From Epichloe hybrida (lineage: Eukaryota; Ascomycota; Sordariomycetes; Hypocreales; Clavicipitaceae): 64,000 bases of DNA. The stretch is taken from positions 124,001 through 188,000 of the forward strand of contig JAFEKR010000011.1 in the NCBI GenBank assembly GCA_019022495.1. The letters run 5' to 3'. The position numbers and the translations under genes were made by a program. Positions 13,082 to 25,400 of this stretch are shown here, piece by piece (the first letter of the stretch is position 1; each line of letters starts with the position of its first letter). Below the pieces are notes generated by a model. It saw only the letters and a program-made list of their open reading frames with translations, did no database searches and was not told the DNA's origin.

Positions 13082-14926
13082 CTATCTCCCCCCGAGACCG
13101 GCCGCCCTCCTCGTTATCCTCATATGCCTCAGCACCCTGGACAACTCCCTCCCCGTTTCCTCATCCTTGCCCAATTCATCCACGACAGCCCATATCCTCG
13201 CGTCCTCCACCTCGACCGCCTTGCCGAGCAGCACCTTGGCCCAGCTTATATTCTCCTTCACGGAACCCCCCTGGTCCCCCCTCGCCTGCGTCACAGCCTG
13301 GTTGGCGAATCGGAACGCGAGATCCAACTCCCCTGCTTCGGCGCAGGCCATGATCAGAGCCTTGTACACGTGAGCGCTTCGAACCGGGTCATCGTCATCG
13401 TCCTCGGCGACATGGGCCGTGTAATCTCTGGCCAGCGACCGAGTCGTCTCCACGCTGTTGCTGTTCAGGATGAGCGTCTGTACCATGGCCGCGTTGGCCT
13501 GCTCGCCACACAGCACTGGCACGTCTTTGTACAGAGCCATGGCGGCTTCCGCGCCCTGCTTCTCGGCCAGGGCTTCCACCACCACGCCTACCGCCTCGAC
13601 CGGGACGTGCTGCTCCGAGGACGCCAAGCCGCGTAGGCCTTGCTCCGCGTCGGGAATGAGCGTCGGGTGCCGTCGTAGAGCTTCGTGCACGGCGCGCGTG
13701 TTCCCGCGGACGATGCGAATCCCATTCCTCTTCATGATGCAGAGCGTGCGAAACGCACCAGCCACGTCGCCGTTGGCAGCGAGCGCCTCCACGACGGCTT
13801 CGTAGTGGTACGCCAAGAGTCTTGTTCGCTGGGAAATCTTGTCAAGGGCCTCGGTGGCAAGGGATGCGTCTCCGTGGCGAGCGGCCGTGGCGAGGACGTT
13901 TTCCGCAATCCCGTCCGAGGGTTGGAAGAGCGAGGTTCTCACGACGCTGTTCCAGGCGAACATGGTTCCCGGGTAGTGGAATGCCTGGCTGGCCACGTCA
14001 AGCACGTAGTAAAGAATGCTGGATATGGCCTTGCTCTCGCTCTCCAGGCTCTTGCGGCGGAACAGCAAGCGGAGCATTTCGTCAATGAAGCCCAGTTTCC
14101 CAAAAACCATGATGAAAATGTCATACACCCAGATGTCAATGAGAGCTTTCTTGTCCATCATCTCCGTGAGTCGCAGGTACGCTAGCTCGTACTGCTCGTC
14201 GCGGAGCAAGCCTAGTAGCACACTCTGCTTTGCTCTCGTGTCAATGGTGAACCAGAACTCCTGCATGATGCCGAGGATTTCTTGGCGGAGGGTGTAGTCG
14301 GGGTGGTTGGCCAGCGCGGCCAGCGCGGACTGACACATGTCCGATGTAGGCTTGATGTTCTGCGACGCCATGTCGTCCAGCAGCTTGCGGATGCCCTTGG
14401 CCGATCCTTGCGGGTCGACCATGGCGTCCATCATGCATTCGTAGATGAAGGGGCTTGGGCGTTGGCCTCGCTCCGAGAGCACGTGCCGGACCAGAAGAAT
14501 TATACGGCTGTGGCGGTCGATCTCTTGGCCGTGGAAATGCCATCCCCGGGGTTGGCGCATCGTCAGGAGGGCCGACATGATGTCGTCAGGGGAGGCTCGA
14601 CGCAACGTTTCCTCGGAAGGAGGTGTCGGTGTCAGTAGGTGCTCGTCTCGCGGGACACCATTCTTGGGTGTTGTGTTACGCGTGAAACTGCTCCATGTTG
14701 ATGTTCCCGTCTCCGATGTCTCCGATGTCTCCGATGAAGAACGAGTCGTAATCAATCGTCTTTCGGGCAAATGAAGGCACGCGGCGCTCGATTGTGCCGT
14801 ACGCTGAGCTATCTTTCTCGCCAAAGGCCTCGAGCTCTCTGCACCCTGATGACGCAGAACCAGCCTGTCCAAACCTGGGCACAAGCAGCGCCAGAGGCCA
14901 TCGTATGCAATTGGACTAATTCGCAT
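13082..14926 (-). CDS. PPR-like (pentatricopeptide) mitochondrial protein
   Basis: Single exon of 614 residues. The N-terminus is Arg/Ser/Ala-rich and lacks acidic residues over roughly its first 28 residues (MRISPIAYDGLWRCL), suggesting mitochondrial import. The rest is almost entirely alpha-helical, with repeated helix pairs of about 35 residues in PPR style, for example HVYKALIMACAEAGELDLAF, YHYEAVVEALAANGDVAGAF and PFIYECMMDAMVDPQGSAKG. Such proteins bind organellar RNA and act in processing, stability or translation; which transcript this one serves cannot be read from sequence. A short triplicated Ser-Glu-Thr stretch (residues about 64-73) comes from a 9-bp repeat at 14708-14736. It is divergent from LSM4, with 420 bp between the starts. 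The ATG at 14926 is the first in frame. Confidence 0.8.
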   Translation of the reverse strand: MRISPIAYDGLWRCLCPGLDRLVLRHQGAESSRPLARKIAQRTAQSSAACLHLPERRLITTRSSSETSETSETGTSTWSSFTRNTTPKNGVPRDEHLLTPTPPSEETLRRASPDDIMSALLTMRQPRGWHFHGQEIDRHSRIILLVRHVLSERGQRPSPFIYECMMDAMVDPQGSAKGIRKLLDDMASQNIKPTSDMCQSALAALANHPDYTLRQEILGIMQEFWFTIDTRAKQSVLLGLLRDEQYELAYLRLTEMMDKKALIDIWVYDIFIMVFGKLGFIDEMLRLLFRRKSLESESKAISSILYYVLDVASQAFHYPGTMFAWNSVVRTSLFQPSDGIAENVLATAARHGDASLATEALDKISQRTRLLAYHYEAVVEALAANGDVAGAFRTLCIMKRNGIRIVRGNTRAVHEALRRHPTLIPDAEQGLRGLASSEQHVPVEAVGVVVEALAEKQGAEAAMALYKDVPVLCGEQANAAMVQTLILNSNSVETTRSLARDYTAHVAEDDDDDPVRSAHVYKALIMACAEAGELDLAFRFANQAVTQARGDQGGSVKENISWAKVLLGKAVEVEDARIWAVVDELGKDEETGRELSRVLRHMRITRRAAGLGGR

Positions 14927-15346
14927 GCTGGCCCATTACTGCGCTCGTCGCGGATCCGATGAGAAGAATCAGAGGTTGAAAAGCACCCTTACCTCCCTCC
15001 CTCTGCTTCTCTCTCGACGTTGTTGGTTTCAATTTCAATCCGTTGTTAAGCTGAGCCCAGCCCCCAGCTCCCAGGTTGATTTGTTTCCGACATCCCATAA
15101 AGCGGGGCGATGCACTTGGCGGGGCGCGCAAACCACAACCGCACCCACCAGCCAGTGAGTGGTTCACACGCACCTCACCCAACAAGGGCCTTTGACCTCA
15201 CCCAAGTCCCAAGAGCTCCGGAGCCTCGCCATAGATTCCCGACCAGCGTCATTGCGATAATACCCTTCCCGCACTAAAGAAAAAAAGCACCCTTTTCGAC
15301 GAGACGCAAAACACGTTTGTCGCCGGTGTGCAGTCCAGCCGCACCC
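14927..15346. promoter_or_regulatory. Divergent promoter region PPR-like gene / LSM4
   Basis: 420 bp between divergent start codons. Pyrimidine-rich on the plus strand near 14990-15015 and 15355-15375. Assignment rests on orientation only. Confidence 0.5.
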
Positions 15347-16031
15347 ATGGTTCGTCCTTCCCCTCCCCTCCTCCCGCGCGAAGCCATGTCCACCTCCAAG
15401 AATTAATTATCTGGGGGGACCGAGCCACGAAACGGAACCAAACCAAACATCTCGCAATCAGCTAACACAACACAAAACAGTTACCCCTCAGCCTTCTTAA
15501 CGCCGCCCAAGGGCACCCCATGCTCGTGGAGCTCAAGAATGGCGAAACCCTCAACGGCCATCTCATCCAGTGCGATACATGGATGAACCTCACCTTGCGG
15601 GAAGTCGTGCAAACCAGTCCAGTACGTTGATATCAACTCCACCATAGGCCACGATCAGAGTTAACATCCTTCAGGGAGGTGACAAGTTCGTCCGATTAAA
15701 AGAAGCCTACGTCAAAGGAAACAACGTACGACCCTCCCCCCTTTACAAAATCACCCAGTGGATAGCCACCCGTTTTCAAAACGACCCGCCGTGAACAAAG
15801 TAGACGGAATACTAATACACATCATAGATCAAGTACCTACGCGTCGACAACGACATCATCGAACAAGTCAGCGAATCTCAAAAGGGACAACAAAACTTTA
15901 GAGGCGGACGAGGCGGCCACGGCCAATCAAGAGGGGATCACCACGGGCACGGCGCCCGCGGAGGTGGTGATAGGGGAAGAGGAGGACGGGGAGGCGGGAG
16001 GGGCGGGAGGGGACGAGGGCGCGCCCAATAA
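15347..16031 (+). CDS. LSM4: U6 snRNA-associated Sm-like protein LSm4
   Basis: Subunit of the Lsm2-8 ring that binds the U6 snRNA 3' end in the nucleus and the Lsm1-7 ring that promotes decapping in the cytoplasm. Four exons: 15347-15349, 15481-15621, 15675-15725 and 15828-16031, giving 132 residues. The first exon is the ATG alone; it joins TTACCCCTC to give the family start [23 protein letters not shown]. This is the conserved Sm1 motif, with the conserved [11 protein letters not shown], and Sm2 follows as [15 protein letters not shown]. The tail is a Gly/Arg-rich RGG region ([11 protein letters not shown] through RGRGRAQ), as in other LSm4 proteins. The first intron has an unusual GTTCGT donor but a good branch point and acceptor (GCTAAC...CAG). 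It is convergent with FAS2. Confidence 0.95.
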
Positions 16032-16706
16032 GCGAATGAGGCACGTAAATGGGACATGTAAAACGGGTGTGGTTGGTCCTGAATACCCTTGACGGAGAGC
16101 GGTCCCCCCATGTGGAAATTCGAGGCCCGGCTTTATCAAGTTCTTCCTCCCTTGAATGACACGGATCTGGGGGCAAGTGAGGACGGCGGCGTAGATGATG
16201 CGACAGGGCAGGCCAAAGAACCGCGGCGGATGAAACGGCCATACCAAATCGCCAGCTTCTGACGTGCAGAGTAATGGCAAGCACGGGACGTCTACATCGA
16301 AAACAGCACCAGGACCACATGGGTACGGAGGCGGGGGCGGAGAGGTTTGAAGAGTGTACTTGTAGAGTTTGACAGACAAGGAAAATAAGACGCAAAGGAA
16401 GCCATGAAACACAGCTGTGCATGAATAAAGAAAAAATCTTGGCTCGTTTTACATTGAAACTGCGTTAATTGTTCTGTTCTGAGGTGTATGTTTCTTTTTG
16501 ACCCAGTGTTGGCGTGTTTGTTCAAATACATTCATCCTCCCGATTCGATTGCCCTGAAAAACACCACCCACTTTTACAACAGGGACAAGAATATTCCAAC
16601 TCCAACACGCATTTGTTCTTATGCGTCTGTCAGAATCAGAATCATGATACCAAAAACCACAACCGCCCCGCTCGACCTTTCTTTTTTCTTTTTTTCTTTT
16701 TTTCTT
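16032..16706. other. Convergent 3' region LSM4 / FAS2
   Basis: 675 bp between stop codons, containing both 3' UTRs. A polypyrimidine run (T/C) lies at about 16679-16708, directly after the FAS2 stop. No gene seen. Confidence 0.5.
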
Positions 16707-19700
16707 TTAGAAGTTAGCAACAGCAACAGCAATGGCCTGGTTGTCAGAGTGAGAAATGGATAGGGCAATGTCCTTGACACCAGCTTTGCTGGCGGCCGAG
16801 GCAGCCTCTCTGTGGAGCTGTGGTAATGGTTAGTAAGTAATTTCGAGCAAACGTGTTCGTTCAGAAACAGGTGACAGAGCATACCTTGACAGTGGGAGCA
16901 CCCTTGTCGTTCTTGATTATCTCTATGTCCTTCATGGCAGCACCAGCACCCTTGCTGGCGACGCCCAGAGACTTGAAAACAGCCTCCTTGGCGCTCCAGC
17001 GTCCAGCAAAAGAGCTCTGAGGACTGGGGGCGGCCTTGCAGTAGCTGATCTCATCGGCGGTGAAGTTGCGTTCCAAAAAGGTCTCATTGTCGATGTTCAC
17101 GGCAGTAATGTCCTCGACATCGACACCGACGTTGCTGTTCTTGTTGGTGACCTTGTGGGCGAGCGCCTCCATCACTTTTTGGGTCTCAGCAGCGCGGGCT
17201 GAGGTCATGACTTTTTCAGACTGCTTCATAAAATTCTCAGAGTACTTCAGCTCAGATGACTTCTTGTCCTCCGTCACACGAGCATTGGGGTTGAGCAGGA
17301 CACTGCTGAGCTGTTCGTCAGTGTATGGCGCCTTGGACTTGGCGACAAACAAGCTGTTGTTGATGAGGCCATTGTGAAAGTAACGGTAGGCCTTCTTCTG
17401 ACGGGCCTCAACCTTGGAGCAGTACTCCTTGTAAGCACGCTCATCAAGCGTGGCAAACAGGTACTTGGGATGGACACCAACAACCTGAGCACCCTTTTGA
17501 CCGAAACCAAACGACGTAAGTAAGAAAGCCTTGACGCCATCCGTCTGAATAGTGCGGCTCGGGTAGACAATGAGATCGAACTGCTCCATGATGGGGTCGA
17601 CGTTGTCAGCATTGCGGTTGCCAGGAACTAAACCGCTGTCTAGAACCTGGAGACAGCCGTTCATCATCCAGGCACCCGCAGCACCCTTTGGGTGACCGGT
17701 GAGGTACTTCTGGAAGATACCCATGACTGCATTACCCTTGGATCGGCCAAGGTGACGCAGTTGCTGGCAAATGACTGAAGACTCATTCTTATCGTTGGCC
17801 TTGGTGGAGGTACCGTGGAAGGAGGTAACGCCAAGGTCGTCAACGGTAAGACCCCACGTAGCCAAGGCACCACGAAGGGGAGCAATACTGGTGTCGCGCT
17901 TCCAGAAGTTGTTGCCCATGCTTCGAAGAAGCTCCTTTTCCTGTCGACGAGCCTCCTTCTCAATGTGCACAAAGCGCTCTTGAGCGTACAGTTTCTCATC
18001 AAACGACGGGTCTTGGGCCTTCATGGCATCAATCTCGTCATGGATGAACTCAATCTCAGACTCCTGCCACTGCTTGATCTGCTTCTTGCGACGCTCAATC
18101 TGTCGGCGACGGTAGTCGATGTCAAGCAGAGGCGAGGGGAATTTGCCAGCGTGCTCTCGGGCCGTGGTGAGAACACCTTGACCAGGAGCAGGCACAGATC
18201 GGCCAATCTTGTCTGACGCGGTGGTAGTAAGGGCCAGGACACCATAGATTGGCACGCCCATATCCAAGGCCAGCTGTGCAGTCATGATGACCTGAACACC
18301 GCAACCCTGAGACTCCACAAATCCGTTTCTGGTGGTGGTGGTGGGACGAGACATCTCCTTGGGAGTTCGGCCATGGCTAAACTCATCCACGGTATTGCTG
18401 GTGGCCTTCATGTTGGCAAACTCGTAAGAGCCTTCCTCGCCGAAGTCGTCAAAGCCACCGACGAAGCAGACACGAGCCTTGCCCTCCGTGATAGTCTCGT
18501 AACCAACATCGACAGACTCGACTGCCGTAGCGCAAGCACCGACAGGAGTCTTGATGGGACCCGAAGAAGAGATGAGTAACATGTTGACCCAGGCAGCCAT
18601 AGTGTTGATGAAAGACTCCTGGAGAATGTCGTTCTGCAAAGGCTTGTCCAAGAAACGATCTCTGTGCATGCCCCGCAAAGCAGCAGAACCACCCACGCCA
18701 GAACCAACGCAGTTGCCGACTTCGGAAACGTGGACGTACTTGTAGAACTCATAAGGATCAGTGATACCGGAGGAGAGGAGTGCCTCGACAGTGGAGACGA
18801 GGGAGAAGAGGGTGACGGGGTCGACTTGAGAGATAATATCCTCCGGAACACCGTATCGCTTGGCGTCCCAGCCAGTAGGGATCTGACCGGCAACAAGACG
18901 GTCGAAACGGAGTGCCTTGGGGATCCAGAGGGAAGCGCCCTTCTTCATGCGGACAATATACTCGCCGCTATCAGGAATCTCGAAAATCTCGACCTTGTCG
19001 CCGTGCTCACGCTTGAACTCCTCGGCAGTTTCCTTGGAAGCCTCGAAAGGCTCCAAATTCTCTTCGATGACAACCTCGTGCAGCAGCTGCTTCTTGTTGG
19101 GGTCGTAGCCGTTGAATAACTCAGGTTCAATCAGACGAATACCGGAATGCTCCAAGATGATCTTTTCGTACTTCTGCTTGATATCCTTATCATCAACAGG
19201 GTCGCCAGACTTGGCGTCGACCCAGCCAGAGTGAGGCTTGCCCTTGATAGGACCGTTGTGGTTGCGAATGAGACCCATGATCCAAGCCATCTCAACGCAG
19301 CCCTCGAGCGAAAATTCACCGTAGGCTTCCATCTCCCATCGGGTACGCGAGTTACCCCAAGGACCAACTTCAGCAAACCCGGTAACGACGACGACCTTTT
19401 CCAAATCGACCATGCCCCTGAGCTTGTCGTTGAGAGGAGCAACGTCTGTCTTCCAGTCAGGAAGGGTAGGGAAGTCAAACTTGATATTGGCGCGGGGAGA
19501 AATGGTCTTCTTTTTGTAAAGAACCTCAGAGTCGGCACCATTGACAATGGTGTTCTCGATGGCAGTTTCCTTGGTGACAGCTTTGCGGATCTCACTGGTC
19601 TCCATGATGTCCTTGCGAAGCTTGGTCATGGCTTCGTTGAGGTTGGGAATGAACTGTAGACCACCGTTGAGATCGGCAAAGACGGGCTCGGACTGACAAA

Positions 19701-22483
19701 GGTCGACAATAGTAGGAGACATCAGTCCAAGCAAGTTGAAGGCCATTTCCTGCTGCGAGAAGGTACGGACGCCGAAAGCCTCGACGCCTTCGGCAACAAT
19801 GTTGTTGCCAGACATGAGACCTGTTCCTCGAGTCCAGCCAATGACGGCACCGCAAACAGTGAGGTAGTTGGCCCAGCTCTCAGAGTACCAGCGGTTGAAG
19901 AGGGTCTCCAGGGCGAGTTTTGACTCGGAGTAGAGACCATCGTTGCCAAAGGTTCCATGATTGGGTGAGAGTGGGAGTACCACCTGAGCGGGGCGAGTCT
20001 CAAAGCCGCGCTCAGCCTTCTGCGCCTTGACGCAACCCAGAAGGCGGATGAGGTTGGTGAGCATGATTCTGTGAGCGAGCTCGGAGCGAGAATCAATGCT
20101 GTCGATCTGGCGACCGTTTTCAGAAATGGCGGCAAAGGGGACGATGTAGTCGAGATCCCATCCAAGACCGTTCTTGGTGTTGTAGATGTACTCAACGAGG
20201 GCCTCGACATCCTGCTTGCTTCCCTGGTTGAAGGGAACGACGACAATCTGAGAGCCGCGAGATCCATATCGAGTATACATCGACTGGTAGTACTCAGTGA
20301 CCTCACGAGAGAACCGACTAGTGGTTACAACCACCTTGGCACCACCGCTGATGAGACCCTGGAGAACTTCGGCGCCAATGGATCCAGCCCCGGCGCCGGT
20401 CATGAGAACATGCTTGCCGTGGTAAGTCACACCAGCCTTGGCGGAATCCTCAAGACAGTTGAGATAGACAGCAGTGAGCTTCTTGCTGTAATCCCAGCCA
20501 TGCAGGGTCTTGCGCTTCAAATGCAAGAAAGGAATCGTCTCAACCTTACCCTTATTCTGGCTAGTGCCACGAAGACCGGGCTTTTTGCCTTTGCCGCTGT
20601 CTTTGGACAGAATTTGGCTCTCGTTCATGGCAAGTGAGCGGAGGACATCACCATAAAGGCTCTTGATTTCCAGCTGAGACGTCTTCGACATCTTGTGTTG
20701 TTGCTTGATGAGTTTGTAGATGCGCTGAAGATCGTTTTGAACCTTGGTTCGATTGCCGTACTCGGAGATCTTGCCACCTTCGGCCATTTGCTGGACGTAG
20801 TGCTCGAGCTTGCGACAACTGGCACGGGGTACTTCCTCGTAATTGAGATTGCCGCGAGCGTCGACCGTGGTGCGAGGACCAGTAGGAACGGCAACATCCT
20901 TGTAATGAGGAGAAACGTCCAAGACGTCCTTGCAGTTCTCGATAAGCTGCTGCCCAAGCTCCTTGGCGAGCTTGTATGTCTCTCCACGCTCAGTAGGGCA
21001 GTTGTCAATGTGGTACTGCATGAAGTCCAGCAACTTGGGGTTAGAGCGATTCATAATGTGGATGCACTGACTGACAATCTCACGGTCGACAGCCTTGAGA
21101 CGACCAAAGATGATGTCAAAGTACATGTTGAGAGCATCCTGGCGGGCCCAATTCCACGACGAATCGTACGTACGAGCCTTGAGAGGGCTGAAAACGGGCT
21201 CGATGCCCGCGGCGTAGAAGTCACCGTGCTCGGCAGTCCACAGATCAAGCTGAGCCTGGAGCACCTTCTCGGACTTTTGAGAGTCGATAGCGGCCTTGTC
21301 GCCGGATCGAAGATCCATTTTGAGATAGCGAGCAAATAGTTCGAGCTGTTGCTTGATAAGAGCGCGCTGATCCTTGGTCAAGGCGTCGATGGCGGCAGGG
21401 TCCATCATCATACCACCACCAGAACCGCCAGCGGGACCGGAAGACGAAGCAGTGGTGAGACTAATGCCGGCGTTGGAAGCATACTTTTGAGTAACATCAT
21501 CAAGAAAGGCCTTGGCGTCGCTCTCTGATCCCAGACGAGTTGGGGGCTCCATGGTGAGGGCCAGCAACAAGGCGCCATCTTGACGACCGGATCCCAAGCC
21601 CCATCTTGACTCGAGGTACTTGCGAGCAGCTGTGATGTTGAAGCCACCAGGCATCTTGGATGAGATCAATCTCGCTATCAGAGACTGAGATTGCTTGCCA
21701 ATATTGCCATCAAAAGTGGTCTGCATGGAGGCACCAAGCTCATCCAGAGGTGTATCTTCGGGCTTCTCAGGGGTTGAGCCAAATTCCTTTCCGAGGTCGC
21801 CCAGAATTTCATTCTGTAGTGTGGATTTGCCTATTCAAAATGACAATTAATTAGCAACCGGATATGAGTAGACGAGAGTGACGACTCAACGTCAGGGGAA
21901 GGGAGTTGCGGGGAAAGAGAGGAAACAACCAAGAAATTTCGAGCAGAAGGAGCTTACCGCCGACGAGGTCCTTGATGGCTTTGCTAAGAGGTACCTCAAG
22001 AAGGGGCTTCTTGAGCTTTTGGGCAACAAGAGCGCGAACAATATCAATAGCCTGAACGGGCTGATCAGGAACCTGTGCAGCAGGTCCAGAGCTGGGAGGG
22101 GCGGCAGCAGCGGGAGTAGCAGCCGCAGGAGCAGCAGAAGCGCCTGCGTCTGCATTTGTTGCGCCTGAAGCAACAGTAGCGGGCTCTGGCTCTTCCTCGA
22201 CAATATCCACATCGTAATATATCTCCTTTGCATCCTTGTTGTAGCAGAGAATTTGTCGCTGGACCGACTTGGCGGCATCGTAAGCTTCGTACTTGGAGGC
22301 CAAGGTTCTCTTGGCCATGACACCTAGAGTGTCGGCTGGACCGACTTCAACAATACGCTCTGCCGTTCTTTCAGCGAGGAATACATCTTGTGTTTCAATC
22401 CATCTCACGGGTGAGGCGAACTGGTATGCCAAAAGCTCAACGAGCAGTGTGTGAGCAAGTTCTTGCTCGACTTCGGGACGCAT
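16707..22483 (-). CDS. FAS2: Fatty acid synthase subunit alpha
   Basis: Alpha chain of the cytosolic alpha6-beta6 type I synthase; 1,860 residues from exons 22483-21958, 21830-16885 and 16817-16707. Visible domains: N-terminal part of the malonyl/palmitoyl transferase, an Ala/Pro linker (about 105-135), and the acyl carrier domain with the phosphopantetheine Ser178 in [16 protein letters not shown]. The ketoreductase follows with its Gly-rich motif ([12 protein letters not shown]) and catalytic YSESK (Tyr809), then the ketosynthase with nucleophile Cys1275 in [11 protein letters not shown]. The C-terminal phosphopantetheinyl transferase runs from about 1750 ([21 protein letters not shown]). 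The last intron was placed by frame (GTCAAG/CTCCAC) and restores the family end [16 protein letters not shown]. It is divergent from FAS1. The length and all active residues are intact. Confidence 0.98.
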
Positions 22484-25400
22484 CGTAACGGTATTCGTGA
22501 TTGTATGCCTCTTCTTCGGTAGATTCTTGTTTGCGTCTTGTGTACAAATTTGGGAAACCCCTGGGGCATCTGAAGAGAGCTGGTCTCTAACGACTGATGT
22601 CTATTCCGAATCTAAATTCGACAAGTATTACGATTTGGATAGCTGAACCGGGCCTATGATGCAAATCTGGCTCCCGTGCTCTGGCGATGGGGAGCTTGTT
22701 TGGCGAAAGCTCCTGGGAGAAGATGGGAAAAAAGGTTGTACAAAAAGAGTTTATGCAATTAAAATGATAAGTGTATGTAGGATCGGCGTGGCCAAAGTCT
22801 CCCTGCCTAGCGAGGATACTCAGCAGGTTTAATCAGAGAGGCAGGCAGCTTGGGAGGAAAGGGCCGGGCGGAGATGAGGACTGAAATTGTGAGGTCGAAG
22901 AAGGTGATGAGAATGTGGAACGGCCGTGGTTGATGGAACCGGTGGGACACACGTAAGAAAGGTTAATTTGATTCTCAGAGGAAAAGGAGTCCTCCGTAAT
23001 TTAGCACAGCTGGACCAGCAACAGCGATCAATGCCAAAAGGTTTACGGGTGCCACCAGACGCCGGCTCCCGGTACGTACCGATGCAAGGCCAATTGCAGA
23101 CAAGGGCCTGGGGCCGCGATTAGAGCTTTCTGATTGTTGAACCAAGCGACCCCACCAAAAAGTTGGTAGCAGAAGAAAAATTGGGGGACCAGACTGGCGT
23201 GTCTCAAACATCCCCAAAGCAACCCCAGTCATGCGCTTTCTCAACCACATTTCCACGCTAAGCCCTCTGCGGTAAAGTGTTGGTGCAATCTGTCCCATGC
23301 TACTTGGCTTGTTGGCTCACTGGTCTGGTAGCTCTACCCCATCCCAGGCAGGGCGAGCGACGCGAGGCATGATGGCTTGCTTTATTATTTTTGTCTCGAT
23401 GGCTGCTGCATCCTTGCTGCACCACCAGACCACGAGAAAACTTTCCCGGCGAGAGACTTGGCAGAGACAGTTCGTTCAATCCAGTAGCAGATCTCGCCAC
23501 TGTTGTTATTGCTACTTGCCAAATTACTGTTCACGCTCCAATGTAAGCAGATGATGCTATGCAATATCCTCGTACACAGTCGACAACGGGGACAGATATG
23601 TGCGTCATTGTGTTGATCCCCTCGAGCACAGCAACGTGGGTGACGAGGCCATCATTGCCAACAACTGTCATCATCGTGTCGTCGGCCGGTAAACTTGACT
23701 CTATTGGCGTAGATAGGCGCATTGTGGTCGATTGGCACGATTTCCATCCCCTTCCTCCCACACGTTGTGACGCGCTATCGTCGGCAACGTCGGCCTGCCT
23801 TGCCTAAACAGCCTGCTGGGTACGGGTTTCTTGACGCAACTGGCTGTTGGATTGGACCCTGGACCGGCCTTTGCATGTATTATGTACATACATATGTAAC
23901 CATTGCTAGTACGGAGTAATACGGACTAGCGGGTGATAACTCCATGCAGCCACCAACTTCGCTGGGGCAAGGCGTGTGCCACACTCATCTGGAAGTTCTG
24001 ATACTTCCGGGCACCATCCGCATCGCCATTTTTCTAGTCAAACATCGTTACGACGCGTTTCAGCCACTAGAGCACCTGGGGTCAAAGTCTACACCAAGGC
24101 ATCTACGTGGGCATGATAACCAAGGCGACCATTCTTAGAAGATAAAAAAAAAGGGATCTCGGTCGGCTAGATAGCTTTTTTGAGTAGTCAGAATGGCAGA
24201 CACGCGAGTGCATATGGAGTACTTGCCATGTATCTACTCTGCACATTATTATGTATGTGCCTACCTACTATCGTTAACAAAAATGTATTCGTCCATGCGG
24301 TTGATGCGAACTCACAAGATGGACAACATTACGCTATGCTAGTTAGTATTCCTGGATCATCACGATCTCACAGTTCCAATTACTTCTCGATCTGATGCAT
24401 ACATCGCGCCACCTTTCTATCTCGTAGATAAGACTAATGAGCAGGCTTCCCCCAAACTGAAGGCAAACCCCAGGAGCTCCATCGTCAACAAGAGATGACT
24501 GCCAGGAGACTTTCTATTGGTCAAATCCTGGAACCATGGCTCTCTCAACATTTATTACCAATGTCGATTCATCAGCCCGGCCTTGTATGTACTAGTCGCA
24601 TCTGGCATCAGACAGGATCAACGCGTCCAAAAGGTCCCAGGTACCGGTACATCTTGCTGGGGCGCTTATGGTGGTGTCAGGCGGGTGTCAGGCTTCCTTC
24701 CAACTGGCGGCGCGGCTCTCCCCAACAGAACTAGGAAAATTTGGCGAGCAACGAGCCATGCTGCAAGCCACTGCAGCCCGTCGTGTCCCACTTTACAGAT
24801 TAGAAGTTTAGAGTAAACGGGACAGAATGCGACTGACACTTTTCGAAAGGACCCCTCCCTGCCTTGTCGTGCCAATTGGCAAGTGCTGCCTTTCATTAGT
24901 TCCTGTTCATCACTACTTGCACTCACGTTGGGACCAACTTGGGGGATTGGAGTTTATGATCCGATGTAGGTACTCCGTTGTGTGCAGAAAAAAAACACAC
25001 GAGTTGGATACTGTCTGGTGCCAGCGCCTCTATAAAACTCATCCTCTTTACACGCCGTAACAACTGGTGTTGTCGGGGTGGTCTAATTCAATATGAATAT
25101 TGTCAATTCCTAATTACTTCGCGGTGGGCGTGTATTACGTCCAGACAATCGATACTGGAAACTACCCACTGGAGCCCCCTATCGTCACTTGTCTGGGCTG
25201 GTACCGCCAACCACTTGACCTGTGGCCCCCCGAAACTTGTTCCCCAGCCGGCCGCTCACCTTACTTATGTACCTGTATACGTTGGGAGCGCACCTCCTGC
25301 AACGGCCTCCCAGACTGCCCATCATCCTCAACTCCCCACCACCCTCTCGTCCTCCTCTCCTCCTCTAATCTTCAATTCACCTTTGTAACACTTCCTTGCC

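Noticed and set aside
13067..14638. Several plus-strand frames opposite the PPR-like gene
   Set aside because: They are low-complexity complements of an Ala/Leu/Arg-rich coding strand, without start context or similarity.
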